A DNA stretch of 64,000 bases from JAXDBM01 sp963709485 (GTDB taxonomy: Bacteria > Desulfobacterota > Syntrophia > Syntrophales > Fen-1087), in the NCBI GenBank assembly GCA_963709485.1, contig CAVPWE010000001.1:310001-374000 (forward strand). The letters run 5' to 3'. The notes under the pieces are model-generated. The model was given only the letters and a program-made list of their open reading frames with translations. It was not told where the DNA came from and did no database searches. The position numbers were made by a program, and so were the translations under genes. Of the stretch, positions 43,355 through 54,013 are shown piece after piece (the stretch's first letter is position 1; the number at the start of each line of letters is the position of its first letter).

Positions 43355-44224
43355 CTACGCGCCCGGGGCCGGACTGAGCCGCGCGGGAGGAGGCGGCGTG
43401 AAGCCGTCCCAATCCCACAGTCGGTTGTGCGGGCGTAAGGGCGGCGCAGCGCATCCGGCCACCCCCAGCCTGCACAGCGTCGCGCGCCACTCGTACTTGA
43501 GGAAGATGGTCTCCGCCGCCCGTCTTTCCGGCAGGAATATCACGATCTGCGAGGGGGAGTACGCGTCGCGGCCGTAGCCGGTGCCTGCGCTTTCCAGGGC
43601 CTGCTCCGCCCGGGCTGAGCTTTTCCGCATCGTCTCGTCGGCAGCCGACGGGGCGGCGGGAGCGGTTTCCACCTTGTCGGCTGCACTGGCCGCTTTGCCT
43701 TCGAAACCGCCCGGGCCGGATGGATTGATGCGGGACTGTGGCATCGGCGGCCGGCATTGCCGCGCCTCCGGATAGACCGCGACGGCGATGATCCCCATGG
43801 CGGACGTATCGCCGAAGGCCGCTGCGTAGGAATCCGGTACATCGGTGAAGTAGAAGCGGTTGATCCGGTCGTGTGCCGTTCGCCAGCCGGAGAAATCGCC
43901 GAAACCGTGAGGCTCCAGGATATACATGCGCTCGTGGTTCTGAAGCCCGGACTTCCCGCCGCTGATGATGTTGCGGCCGTCCACTGCGATGACCAGACCG
44001 ACGCGCCGGTTGAGCCGGTTCCTGACCTCGATGCGGTAATGGTCGCCCCGGTTCGCCTCGGCGTACACCTTTTTCAGGCCGTGGCGCATCTTCACCGGGT
44101 AGGTCGGCAGCGTCCGGCCGTCGTCGGTCACGACACGGACTTCCACGGCGTCCCCGACGCCCCCGGCCCAGGCGCCCGAGGCGCACAGGAAAACTGCCAG
44201 AAATACTGCTGCGATGGTCTTCAT
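43355..44224 (-). CDS. Exported protein of unknown function, likely ECF target
   Basis: A 289-aa protein with a signal peptide ending near AWA (residue 20). Residues 25-155 form a beta-rich domain with YRIEVRNRLNRRVGLVIAVDG, ILEPHGFGDFSGWR and FYFTDVPDSYAAAFGDTS. A low-complexity Ala/Pro linker follows, then a Cys-containing tail ending WDWDGFTPPPPAR. No named family is recognised. GGAGG precedes the ATG. It sits upstream of the ECF/anti-sigma pair and behind an ECF-type promoter, so it is probably induced by envelope stress. Confidence 0.6.
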   Translation of the reverse strand: MKTIAAVFLAVFLCASGAWAGGVGDAVEVRVVTDDGRTLPTYPVKMRHGLKKVYAEANRGDHYRIEVRNRLNRRVGLVIAVDGRNIISGGKSGLQNHERMYILEPHGFGDFSGWRTAHDRINRFYFTDVPDSYAAAFGDTSAMGIIAVAVYPEARQCRPPMPQSRINPSGPGGFEGKAASAADKVETAPAAPSAADETMRKSSARAEQALESAGTGYGRDAYSPSQIVIFLPERRAAETIFLKYEWRATLCRLGVAGCAAPPLRPHNRLWDWDGFTPPPPARLSPAPGA

Positions 44225-44258
44225 GATCCCTTCCTCCTTGTCTGTGGTTGTTGCCGGG

Positions 44259-44287
44259 TTAGACAGGGGGAGGAAGGAAAAAGTTCC
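44259..44287 (-). promoter_or_regulatory. ECF-type promoter of the exported protein gene
   Basis: On the minus strand GGAACTT (44287-44281), a 16-base spacer and GTCTAA (44264-44259) form the canonical ECF layout. The start codon is 35 bases downstream of the -10. The nearby ECF sigma gene is the obvious candidate to use it. Confidence 0.72.
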
Positions 44288-44367
44288 GGGAAATATTTTG
44301 AGCCGATGGCGGGCGGTTGCGCCCGCTTTGGGGGCCGGGCGTCCGCATCATGGCGGGGCAGTGCGCC

Positions 44368-46970
44368 TCAGCCCCAAAGAATCAGGCCGGTCTCCTGCCG
44401 GGACGCCAGCTTTTCGTGGCAGGGCAGGACGCGGATGCCGTAGCTGTACGGGCCGTTTTCCCGAATGATGTACTCCGTGGAGAAGGTGAGGATGCCGTCC
44501 GCGCCCCGGTTCGTGATCTGCAGCGGGACGTATTCGGGGGCGGCAACGGCCTCCCGGCCGTCCTTTTTCCCGATGACCAGTTCGACCAAGAATCTCTTCC
44601 GGGTTCGAGTTTTCCCGGATCGATGCGGACGGCGATATGCAGGGGCTCGTTCACGGGGATGTGTCGCCGCGGATCCCCTCGATGCTCACGTCCAGGAGCG
44701 CAGGGAGGAGAAGCGCATGGGGATCTTCCGCTTCCAGTCGGCCAGTTCCCGGGCCAGCCCGAAGGAATCGGCGTAGAGCTCTGCTCCCGCGGCGCCGTCG
44801 GCGAGATAGAGGTCGCGATAGTATTCGATGAGCATCCTTTCCGTGTTGAAACGGGGGACAAGGGTCTGCATCGACCGCTTGATCATGGCGATCCACTTTT
44901 CGGGGAGCCCGGACATCTCGCGATCGTAGAACAGGGGGATCACGGTGTTCTCCAGGAGCGAATAGAGGGATTGAGCGTCTTCCTCATCGGCGTTGCCCGT
45001 CTCTTCCTCGTATCCTTTGCGACGGGGCCGATCGTCCAGCCGTTCGTTCCGTCATACCCCTCGCACCCACCACCCGTCGGAGATGCTGAGGTTGAGGACG
45101 CCGTTGACGACGACCTTTTCACCGCTGGTGCCGCTCGCCTCCAGCGGCCGGCGGGGGTTGTTCAGCCAGACGTCGACCCCCTGGACGAGGTGGCGGGCAA
45201 TCCGGATGTCGTACCCCTCCACAAAGAAGATCTTGCCCCGGAACCGCTCATCCTTGCAGGTCTTGATGACCTTTTTGATCAGATCCTTCCCCATCTCGTC
45301 GTTCGGATGGGACTTGCCGGCAAAGACGATATGGACGGGGCGGCGTGGGGTGATTGAGATCCGGTCCAGGCGGTCCGAGGTCGGAAAGGATCAGATCCGC
45401 CCGCTTGTAAGGGGCGAAGCGCCGGGCGAAGCCGATCGATCATGGCCGTCGGGTTGATCTTCGCAAAAAGCTCTTCCTGCCAGGTCTTTGAGTAGCCGTA
45501 TTTGACCCAGTTGCGGGAGAGGTCCTCGCGCAGGAAGTCGATCAGTCTTCTGCCGGAGTTCATAGCGCGTCCGCCAGAGGATGGTGTCGGGGATGTCCTG
45601 GATGCGCTCCCATCGCTCGGGATCGGTGATTTGATGTCTCCCAGTTCCATGCCGAGATAGGTGTCCAGGAGCTCCTTCATCCGCGGCGGAGATGTAGGAG
45701 AGCATATGGGCGCCGTTGGTGACGTGGCCGATGGGGATGTCCGGATTCGTCGAATCCCTTCCATACGTCCCGCCACATCCGCCGGGAAACCTCGCCGTGC
45801 AGACGGCTCACGGCGTTGCTCTTGTGGGCCATCTCTGAGCGCCAGGACGTTCATGAAGAAAGGCTTTCCTTCGCCGCTTTCCTTGCGACCCAGCTCCCAG
45901 AACTGGGACCAGGAGATGCCCGTCCAGTTCACGAAATTGGCGAAGTAATGCTCGATCAGCTCCCTGCTGAATTTTTCGTTTCCCGCTTCCACCGGGCGTG
46001 TGGGTCGTAAAGACGGTGCTCCCGCGGACGATCTCGCTCGCCTCGTCGAAGGAGAGCCCCTCTTCCGTCATCAGCGCCGCGATCCGCTCGAAAAGGAGGA
46101 ATGCGGAGTGCCCCTCGTTGATGTGGTAAACGCGGGGCCGGATGCCCAGCTTTTTGAGCAGCCTGATCGCCTCCCATGCCGAGGAGGATCTCCTGTTCGA
46201 TCCTGGTCCGCGGTTCGGCGCTGTAGAGCCGTTCCGTGATCTTCCGGTCCTGGGGGGTGTTGCGCGGGATGTCGGTGTCCAGAAGATAGAGCGAGACGCG
46301 CCCCACCTGACCTCCCAGATATTGGCGAAGAGCGTTCTTCCCGGGGAGATCCAGGGAGATCTGCACGGCGTTGCCCCGTTCGTCCTGGACGATCTGCAGA
46401 CCGGCATGCTGGAGAGGTCGTTTTCCGGGTACTCCGCCGTTTGGGCGCCGTTCTTGTCGATGACCTGCCTGAAGAATCCCTTCTTGTAGAGAAGGCCGAT
46501 GCCGACGAGGGGGATGTTCAGGTCGCTGGCCGTCTTCAGGTGGTCGCCGGAGAGGGTGCCCAGGCCTCCGGAATAGATGGGCAGGCAGTCGTGGAGACCG
46601 TATTCGGTCGAAAAATAGGCGACCGGCGACGACCACTTGATTCCGTCAGACGGTCCGAGCAGCGGCGAAGGGGTCCGGTCGTTCATGTACTCGTCGAACT
46701 GCCGGAGAATCTGGCCGTAAAGACTCAGATAGCTCCGGCATTCTCCGAAGCCCTCCAGGAGCCGTTTGGCGGAAACGGTCTCCAGCATCCGGACGGGATT
46801 GTTGCCCATCTTCTCCCAGAGCTTGGGGTCGAGGGAGGAGAACAGGTCCGTGCCGCGGGGGTTCCAGGCCCACCAGAGGTTGTGGGCGAGTTCCCGAAGC
46901 CGGGCGATCTTTTCCGGCAGGTTGGCCACCGCCGTGAAGGTGCGGAAATGGGGCTGGACGGAGACCGTTC
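44368..46970 (-). pseudogene. glgP: Alpha-glucan (glycogen) phosphorylase, many frameshifts
   Basis: Pieces in all three minus frames together give a full GlgP-type enzyme of about 850 residues. The N-terminus has LPEKIARLRELAHNLWWAW. Mid regions include STEYGLHDCLPIYSGGLG and VYHINEGHSAFL. The PLP-lysine segment is EASGTSGEK with NGVLNLS. The C-terminus ends in ETGLILWG at 44368. At least five breaks lie between 46420 and 45980 alone (about 46408, 46341, 46313). Each is one base, and flanking protein sequence is undegraded. It would release glucose-1-P from glycogen. It could be a real pseudogene, but the pattern points to sequence error. Confidence 0.8.
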
Positions 46971-48656
46971 CGGCGAAGGTGTGTCTCGGTCTCCAGCCTG
47001 AGATCGCCCGCGGCGAGCTTCTCGGTGCGGGCCCGGCCGCGGCTCAGGGCGTGGCTCGTAGGCCTGCTGGTAGTCCGGAAGAAATCCTTCCAGTTGGCCT
47101 CGAGCGGCGAGGCGCGGGCATTGGCTTCATGCCCTGCCGAGCTCCGCCTCGTTCAGGCGTAGGAGATCCGGAAGATGGCGTAGATGGTTTTCGGCCATCG
47201 CCTCGCCGGCTGCGCCGAGGCGGTTGAGAAGAATGATCCCCTGCCGTCGCCGGCCGCCGCCTGCTGTGCCCAGAGGCCGAAGCCGGCCTGGTCGGTGGTG
47301 ACGGTCGGCACGGCGTAGGCCGCGCTTTCCAGCGGGCGTATACCCCCAGGGCTCGTAGTAGGAGGGGAAGACGCCGAGGTCGCACCCGGCGAGGGCCTCG
47401 TAATAGGGCATGTTGATAAGGCCGTCATGGCCGTTGAGATAGGCGGGGACGAAGATGACCTGGACCCGGTTCGCGGAAGGTTCTTGAGCCCGAGGCGGTC
47501 GCAGGCCTGGATGATGGGATCGGAGGCCTCGTTCTGCAAGCCGGTGGGTGGAGATGGGGGGATTTCGCCGGGTCGGGCACTGGCGTCATCGTCTTGAAGG
47601 GCAGGGGATCAGGTCGGTGTAGCCCGCTCAGGACGAAGAGGCAAGGCGAGTGACGGTCTGTTCCGGATCGCCATCGTCTGCGTTCAGACGGCCGAGGGCC
47701 TCGAGAAAGAGGTCGATTCCCTTGTTGTGGAATTCGCCGCGCCCGGAAATCACCATGATCCGGGTGTCGTCGGGCAAGATCGCGGTAGAGGAAACGGCCG
47801 GCGGCGGCGAGGAGCTCATTGCTGGACTGGAGGGCAAGGCTGCGGTTCGCCGGTAGGTCGGGGATGTTCTCCATGTCCAGGCCGTTCGGCGTGATGAGAT
47901 CCGGGGCGCGACCGAGGAAATTCTTCGCTTCCCGGGCGGTGATTTCGCTGACGGTGGTGAAGCAGTCCGCCTCGCGGGCCGACGCCGTTTCCAGCGAGTA
48001 TTTGGCCGCGATGTTGTGGGCGCTCGCTTCCCGCTGCGGCGAGATGTGGTCCATGGCCGTGTAGATGTCCATTCCGAGCCGGCGAGGTCCTGCCGAGCAT
48101 CGTGGCATGGGTCGTGAAGACCGTGCCGATCTCGGGCACCCTGGCTTTTTCAGGCCCAGAGAGCCCCGCCCCGCTCATCCATTCGTGAAACTGGGCGACG
48201 GCCTGCGCTCCCTGGGGCCGGGCCAGATGTTGTAGAGCGTCTCGATGACCTCCTTGCCGCATAGCTGAACATGACCGGCTCCACGTAATCCCACCCGCCG
48301 GCGATCGAATCGACTCCGTAATCCTCCCAGATCCGGAAGAGAAGCTGGTCCTTGTTGTATTTCTTCCCGAAACCGACCAGGATCGCCTTGGGCTCCCCGG
48401 GGATTTTCCAGCGGCCGAAGCGGCAGGGGATCTCCTTGATGGCGATCCCTTCCCGGATCCGGTTCCAGCAGTCCTCGTCCGTCTCCTCGAACTCGATGAT
48501 TGGTCTTCAGGTCCGGATCCGAGGAGGATGTAACTTTCGCCGTAGATCCTCGATCGCCTCGCGGAGCTTGCTGGTGATGACCGTGTAGATCCCGCCGACC
48601 TTGTTGCAGACCTCCCAACTCACCTCGAAAAGATAGCCGCTCTGATTCGCCGCCAT
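46971..48656 (-). pseudogene. GYS-type (GT3) glycogen synthase, frameshifted; may be fused to the phosphorylase
   Basis: ATG 48656 follows AGGGGTG and starts MAANQSGYLFEVSWEVCNKV, the characteristic N-terminus of GT3 glycogen synthases. Later fragments read GGWDYVEPVMFSYAA, FTTHATMLGR, AMDHISPQREASAHN, GRGEFHNKGIDLFLEAL and GVFPSYYEPWGYTP. Single-base breaks occur near 48540, 48500 and 48268 and continue to the end. After the last synthase piece (LSRGRARTEKLAAG) the consensus frame continues into the phosphorylase with no convincing stop or start. A synthase-phosphorylase fusion is therefore likely. Confidence 0.75.
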
Positions 48657-48661
48657 GGATT

Positions 48662-49864
48662 TCACCCCTTGCCCGCTGCCGTTTTCCGGTTGAGCCGTCT
48701 TGAAAAATCGTCGAGTATGTTCATGTAGTTGATGTATGCGTCATGGGGAGAAGGGTAGGGATTGAAGTACTGATGGACGTCCCCGTCGGCAAGCCACTTC
48801 GTGCACATGTAGTAAAAATGGTCGGAAGCCTGAAGCATTCGCCAGGCGGCCAGCAAGTCCGGATCGTTCCGGCGGGCGACCTGCGGTTCCATTTGATAAA
48901 GCGTCCGGATCGCATCGTTCTGCATAGCATTTCCCAGCCAGGCGGTCAAGCTCCTGTCCTCGTCCGCCCAGGAGAGAAGTCCGGGACGTCCAGCGTCGCG
49001 ACGGGCTCGAAGCCGGCGGCGGCCTGCGACGGCGTCTGGAAGCAGAAGTCGGGGTGCTTCAGGACTTCTCCGGGGAAGGCCTCGAGGAATTCGAAGATGC
49101 CCGTTTCCCGCGGGTGATGCTCGCCGAAGGTCTCGTAGTCCATGAACAGGTTGATCACCGCTTCCGCCGCATCGACACGATGAAGCCGGCCCGCATATTT
49201 CACCGCCGTCAGAGGAAATTCGGGCCATTTCCGGTCGCTGAAGCGGAAGGCGATGTCATCGGAGAAGCGGTAATTTCTCAGCAGGAGTTTCAGCCTGCCG
49301 CAGCCCGCCGGCCGGTACAGCGACGTTGCAGCTCCGCCCCGCCAGGAGCCGGTCGGCGCCTTCAGCCAGGACTACCCGGATATTCATCTTTTCGGCCGTC
49401 CGGGCCAGATCGTTGTTGTAGATCAGCTCGGTGTTGCGGAAGGCCCGGGGCGTCTGGCCGAAAAGGGCCTGGATTCTCTTCTTGTGGGCGTTCACCTGAT
49501 GCCTGAATTCCTTGCGGGAGAACAGAAATGCCAGCGAATGGCAGTCGGTTTCGCACAAGAACTCGACGGCCCCCGTCCGGGCCAGCTCCTGAAAGCTGTC
49601 CAGAACGTCCGTCCGGTGCCGTTCCAGCTGATCCAGGAGGGTGCCGCTGATTGAGAATGCGATTCGGAACCGGCCGACGTGCCGCCGGATCAGTTCGGAA
49701 ACGATCCGGTTTGCCGGCAGGTAGCACAGGTCGGCCACTCTGTTGAGGACCTCCAGGTTCGCCTCCCGGTCTTCGTAGTCGTGGAGACGATTCACGTCGA
49801 AGATCGTGTAGTGCCGCAGGCGGCGCGGCTGATGAACCTCGAAATACAGGCACAGAGCGGGCAT
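48662..49864 (-). pseudogene. GH57 alpha-amylase-type glucanase, two or more frameshifts
   Basis: Starts at ATG 49864 behind GGGGGTTTG with MPALCLYFEVHQPRRLR, typical of short GH57 enzymes. The N-terminal frame breaks near 49331 (after SCNV). A second frame carries VINLFMDYETFGEHH, where the catalytic Asp is expected, and breaks near 48975. The last frame runs WADEDRSLTAWLGNAMQNDA to the stop at 48662. Corrected length is about 400 residues, normal for the family. It would cut or transfer alpha-1,4-glucan. It is the first gene of the error-rich interval. Confidence 0.8.
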
Positions 49865-49866
49865 TT

Positions 49867-51132
49867 TCAAACCCCCTTTCGGGAAAGACAGGTGTCGTAA
49901 ACGCTCAGGATCTTCTCCGCGGCATGTTCCCAGCGGATATGCCGCAGTTCGTCTCGCAATCCTTCCACCAGTTCGGCGGCCAGCGGCGGGTGTTTCAGGA
50001 CGGCCATGATCTTGCACGCCAGTTCCTCGACATCCCAGAAGTCCACCTTGAGCGCGTGCCGCAGCACCTCGGATACTCCGGACTGCCTGGAGATGATGAC
50101 CGGCACGTCGTAAAGCATGGCCTCCAGCGGCGCGATGCCGAAGGGTTCCGATACGCTGGGCATGACGTAGAGGTCGCTCAGCGCGAAGGCCCGCTCCACG
50201 TCATCGCCCTCGAGGAATCCCGTGAAGTGAAACCGGCTGCCGATCCCCAGCGCGGCGACCCGCTCCACCATTCGCGTCATCATGTCCCCCGTCCCGGCCA
50301 TGATGAAGGTCGCTTCCGGCATTTCCCGCAGGACCCTGGCAGCCGCTTCGACAAAGTAATCCGGGCCTTTCTGAAAGGTGATCCGGCCCAGGAACAGAAC
50401 CGTTTTCCGCCGGGGGTCCTTTTCGACGTGATAAACGGCGCCCGCTTCCCTGCGGGTCACGGCGTTGTGGACGACCGTCACTTTCCCCGGATCGATCCCG
50501 TACCGCTCGACCATGATGTTTTTCGTGAAACGGCTGACCGCGATGACGCCGTCGGCCGCCTCGAGGCCGTGGCGCTCGATGTCGTAAATGTCCTGATTGA
50601 TGTTCTCGCCGCTGCGGTCGAATTCGAGGGCATGGATGTGAAGGATGAGCGGCCGGCCGCTGATCCTTCTGGCTTCGATGCCGGCAAAGACCGTCATCCA
50701 GTCATGGGCGTGGATGACGTCGCAGGGATGTTCCCCGGCGATGACGCCCGCAACGCGACTGTAGCGGATCACTTCCGAAATCAGGTCGGACCCGTAGTCC
50801 CCGGAAATGGCCATGAACCGGGCGCCGGGCGCTCCGGACAGCAGGGAGGGGTAGCGGCTCTGGGACAGGTAGGGGCGGAGCACGGAATCAACCGCGCGGA
50901 TGGACAGGCTCTGGAAGACCAAAGGCTCCTCGCGGCCCGGCTCCGGGGCGGCGGTGCCGGACGCCGGAACCAGCCGGACATGGGTCGGCTCCGCCGTCCC
51001 GCCGGCGCGGGGCAGCACGAAGACGATTTTATGGCCGTGGGCCGCGAGGGCACGGGTCATGCCGAAGCAGGCCGTCCCCAGGCCGCCGCTCATGAAAGGG
51101 GGAAATTCCCAACCGAACATCAGAATCCGCAT
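49867..51132 (-). CDS. GT4 glycosyltransferase (glycogen-synthase-like)
   Basis: A 421-aa GT-B enzyme. It starts MRILMFGWEFPPFMSGGLG, the sugar-nucleotide binding KxGGL-like loop of GlgA/GT4. The C-terminal part has FLGRITFQKGPDYFVEAA and PSVSEPFGIAPLEAM, with the EX7E donor-binding pair. The frame is intact. It lies in the glycogen operon between the debranching enzyme and GH57 genes, and probably adds or builds alpha-glucan, possibly maltooligosaccharide. Upstream in-frame codons are ignored because the family start is obvious. Confidence 0.84.
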   Translation of the reverse strand: MRILMFGWEFPPFMSGGLGTACFGMTRALAAHGHKIVFVLPRAGGTAEPTHVRLVPASGTAAPEPGREEPLVFQSLSIRAVDSVLRPYLSQSRYPSLLSGAPGARFMAISGDYGSDLISEVIRYSRVAGVIAGEHPCDVIHAHDWMTVFAGIEARRISGRPLILHIHALEFDRSGENINQDIYDIERHGLEAADGVIAVSRFTKNIMVERYGIDPGKVTVVHNAVTRREAGAVYHVEKDPRRKTVLFLGRITFQKGPDYFVEAAARVLREMPEATFIMAGTGDMMTRMVERVAALGIGSRFHFTGFLEGDDVERAFALSDLYVMPSVSEPFGIAPLEAMLYDVPVIISRQSGVSEVLRHALKVDFWDVEELACKIMAVLKHPPLAAELVEGLRDELRHIRWEHAAEKILSVYDTCLSRKGV

Positions 51133-51274
51133 GGCCGATGGTCTCCGTGAGAATGGCCGGTTTGCGCATGCCCGTTTCTTTACCGGCGCCGCCCGCATCC
51201 GTTCTTTGAGCACGGGAATTTCGGGCAGCCGCCGTGAAAGAGCTCCGCGGGCGGAAGGCCGCGCTTCCGGAACC

Positions 51275-53263
51275 TCAGGTTTCGGTCTCGTTCAGGATCG
51301 TGTAGAGCCGGATCAGCTCGGCGGCGCTCCAGGCCTGGGAGATGCAGCCGTTCGGCCGGTGGGGCGGATCGCCGTCGAAGATCTCCGAGACGCAGCCGAT
51401 CCCCGCCTCGCTCCAGTGCTGCCGCAGGAAGGAACGGATCAGGTCCAGCAGAAAACGCCTTGCCTCGCCCCTGTCCTCCGCCACCCTCAGCAGCGCCTCG
51501 CCAAAATGCGCCAGAAGCCACGGCCAGACCGTCCCCTGATGATAAGCGCCGTCTCTCGCGGCGCTGTCGCCGCCGTAACGCCCGGCGTAATGCGGGTCTT
51601 CCGGGGAGAGCGTTCTCAGGCCGCAGGGGGTCAGGAGATGCCGGCGGACTGAGGCCACCACGGACGGCCACCGGTCCGGGTCCAGCGGGGAGTGGGGAAG
51701 CGAGACGGCCAGGATCTGGTTGGGCCGGAGCGCCCCGTCCAGGAGGCCGTCGCGGTAGACATCGCCGAGGCGGTTCTGATCTTCCATCCAGAAAGTCTCC
51801 TGAAAGGACTGGCGGATCCGGGGAATCAGCTCCGGGAAGAAAAGCGCGCGTTCGCCGAACCGGCGGGCCAGCTCATCGACGAGGCAGATGGCGTTGTACC
51901 AGAGGGCATTGATCTCCACGGCGCATCCCCAGCGGGGTGTCACCGGCCTGCCCGCCAGGGTGGCGTCCATCCAGGTCAGATTGGATCCTTCCTGGCCGGC
52001 ATGCAGCAGCCCCCGGTCGTTCATAAAAACGCCCATTGCCGTTCCCGACATGAAATGGCGGATCATCTTCTTCATGACCGGCCATAACCGGATTTCGATC
52101 GTTTCGTACGCGCCGGTGTACCGGATCGCCTGCTGGACGGCCCAGTAGAACCAGAGCGTGGCGTCGACGCTGTTGTACGACTTCTCCTGGGAATGGTCCG
52201 AGAAACAGTTGGGCAGAAGTCCGTCCTTTTCATGCTCCGCCAGGGAGGAGAGGATTTCGAACCCGTCCTCCGGACGTCCGCTGCAGAAGGTGAGCCCCGG
52301 CAGCGAGATGAGCGTGTCGCGGCCCCAGTCGTTGAACCAGTGGTAGCCGGCGATGAGGGCGGGGCGTCCGGCGGGCGTCCGGATCAGGCACTGCGACCCG
52401 GCGGCAATGAGGTTTTCCGCATGAACCCGGTCCTCCCCGTTTTCGAACCCGGCCGCGACGGACCGGATTCTCGCCCTTTCCTGAACCCGGCGGTCCCGTT
52501 CTTCCGCCCAGATTTTTCCGGTCTGTTTTTTGAAGTCCTGCAGGGAGATGGAGACGATGACCCTGCTGCCTCCGCGGACGGCCACCTCCAGGATCCCCGG
52601 CTGGAACAGGTCCTCATGGCCGTCATAGCCCCGCTGCCTTTCCGCTTCGTACTCGAAATTGTTGTACCAGACCGGGGCGGGATGAAAGCGGGATTTGACG
52701 CTGGTTCGAATGTACAGGGGCGGCATGCCTTCGTAGGGCCGGATCGTGAAGCCGTTCCGGATGCCGGCCGTATGCACGCGCAGAAAGGGATTCTGCCGGG
52801 AAAGGCTGTGGTAGCTGCGGTAGGCGAGGAAAGGCCTCAGCCGGAGCAGCCCCGGGCCCGGGCACTTCTCAATTTCGTAAAGAATCAGGAGTTGGTCCCG
52901 GCCCCGGACCGGCATGACCGATTTGCGCACGCACATCGCTTCCGCCCGGTAGGTGAAGCAGGGGCAATCGCCGATCGCAAAGGAGGCGGGGCAGGAATCA
53001 TGGTCCGGGAAAAAAAGACCGGGGTACTGGTGGCAGGAGAAAAAATATTCCCGGCCTTTTGCCTGCAGGGAATCCTCGAACTTCGACAGCAGGACGTGCC
53101 GGCCCGGCGGCTCTTTCAGGTTCGCGACAAACAGGCCGTGGTATCTGCGGGTGTGGCAGTTCAGCACGGTGCTGGACGAATAACCGCCCAGGCCGTTTGT
53201 CTCAAGCCATTCCAGCGTCAGGGCCTGCCCGGGGGAGGAGGATGATGTGAATTGCAAATCCAT
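51275..53263 (-). CDS. Glycogen debranching enzyme (GDE_N + GH133-type domain)
   Basis: A 662-aa protein. The N-terminal domain has EWLETNGLGGYSSST and TRRYHGLFVA, diagnostic of bacterial GDE_N. The C-terminal (alpha/alpha)6 domain has WFNDWGRDTLISLPGL, carrying a conserved acidic residue, and later HQGTVWPWLLAHF. It hydrolyses alpha-1,6 branches of glycogen. It is the first gene of the operon with GT4, GH57, synthase and phosphorylase, giving a complete build-and-break set. ATG 53263 or GTG 53272 may start it. Confidence 0.9.
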   Translation of the reverse strand: MDLQFTSSSSPGQALTLEWLETNGLGGYSSSTVLNCHTRRYHGLFVANLKEPPGRHVLLSKFEDSLQAKGREYFFSCHQYPGLFFPDHDSCPASFAIGDCPCFTYRAEAMCVRKSVMPVRGRDQLLILYEIEKCPGPGLLRLRPFLAYRSYHSLSRQNPFLRVHTAGIRNGFTIRPYEGMPPLYIRTSVKSRFHPAPVWYNNFEYEAERQRGYDGHEDLFQPGILEVAVRGGSRVIVSISLQDFKKQTGKIWAEERDRRVQERARIRSVAAGFENGEDRVHAENLIAAGSQCLIRTPAGRPALIAGYHWFNDWGRDTLISLPGLTFCSGRPEDGFEILSSLAEHEKDGLLPNCFSDHSQEKSYNSVDATLWFYWAVQQAIRYTGAYETIEIRLWPVMKKMIRHFMSGTAMGVFMNDRGLLHAGQEGSNLTWMDATLAGRPVTPRWGCAVEINALWYNAICLVDELARRFGERALFFPELIPRIRQSFQETFWMEDQNRLGDVYRDGLLDGALRPNQILAVSLPHSPLDPDRWPSVVASVRRHLLTPCGLRTLSPEDPHYAGRYGGDSAARDGAYHQGTVWPWLLAHFGEALLRVAEDRGEARRFLLDLIRSFLRQHWSEAGIGCVSEIFDGDPPHRPNGCISQAWSAAELIRLYTILNETET

Positions 53264-53344
53264 GCGGGGCACCCGCGGTCACCCCCTTCCGGGCAGGAAT
53301 GCCTGTTTCCGAGATGTTTGCACCGGGACTGTTCCGTCGGCGCG

Positions 53345-54013
53345 TCAGGGCACCTTGTGGATTTCGACGCCCCGGGGCGGTTTAAAACTGAACAGATGAT
53401 CCGGCAGACGGCTGTTGGTCCGGATGTTCCGGAACCGGATGCGCGTGAGGTTGCCGAAGTTGTCCGTAAAGCTGCATTGCAGGATCTGGAAGCTGGCGGG
53501 CTCGATGACCAGGTGGAGCTTTTCGACGCCGAGGTCGGGGCTTTTCGGGACCAGGGTCAAGAGATAGCGGCCCTCACCGTCGACGGCCTCGGGCTCCGAA
53601 TATTTGATTTCAAAATCGTCGCCGAGTTTTCCGATCCCGGATAGGAAGCGGATGATCACCTGCGACTTGTAGATGTTGGCCGAATCCTGTACATAAACGG
53701 CACGGTCTGCCGGGACATAGAGCGACGCCTTCTGCGGGTTGATCACCAGTTTCTTGGCTTTGGGCTTTACATAATCCCAGAGCATCTTCCCGGGGTTCTT
53801 GAAGTAGACCGTACCCTCCTCCCGCTCCGTTTTCCCGATGGATTTGATGACCAGCTCCTGCGTGAATTTTGCCTTGAAGTCCTGAGTTTTCTCATAGGTT
53901 GCCTGCATTTTCGATGTGAGCTGCTCCAGCGGCATCGTATCCGCGGGCGCGGTCGAAACAAGCAGAAAAACGATGCAGATGGATGAGATGACAACTTTAC
54001 ATAAGGTTTCCAT
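53345..54013 (-). CDS. lolA: Outer-membrane lipoprotein carrier LolA
   Basis: A 222-aa protein with a signal peptide (about 1-24), then FKAKFTQELV, YFKNPGKMLWDY and LFSFKPPRGVEI, all LolA family hallmarks. It carries lipoproteins across the periplasm from LolCDE to LolB or its equivalent. AAGGAAACC precedes the ATG. This is the more canonical of two LolA-like proteins in the window and probably the housekeeping one. Confidence 0.9.
   Translation of the reverse strand: METLCKVVISSICIVFLLVSTAPADTMPLEQLTSKMQATYEKTQDFKAKFTQELVIKSIGKTEREEGTVYFKNPGKMLWDYVKPKAKKLVINPQKASLYVPADRAVYVQDSANIYKSQVIIRFLSGIGKLGDDFEIKYSEPEAVDGEGRYLLTLVPKSPDLGVEKLHLVIEPASFQILQCSFTDNFGNLTRIRFRNIRTNSRLPDHLFSFKPPRGVEIHKVP

Noticed and set aside
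44368..49864. True decayed pseudogenes of a lost glycogen pathway
   Set aside because: Not excluded, but protein motifs are undegraded between breaks and all breaks examined are single-base, so sequence error is preferred.
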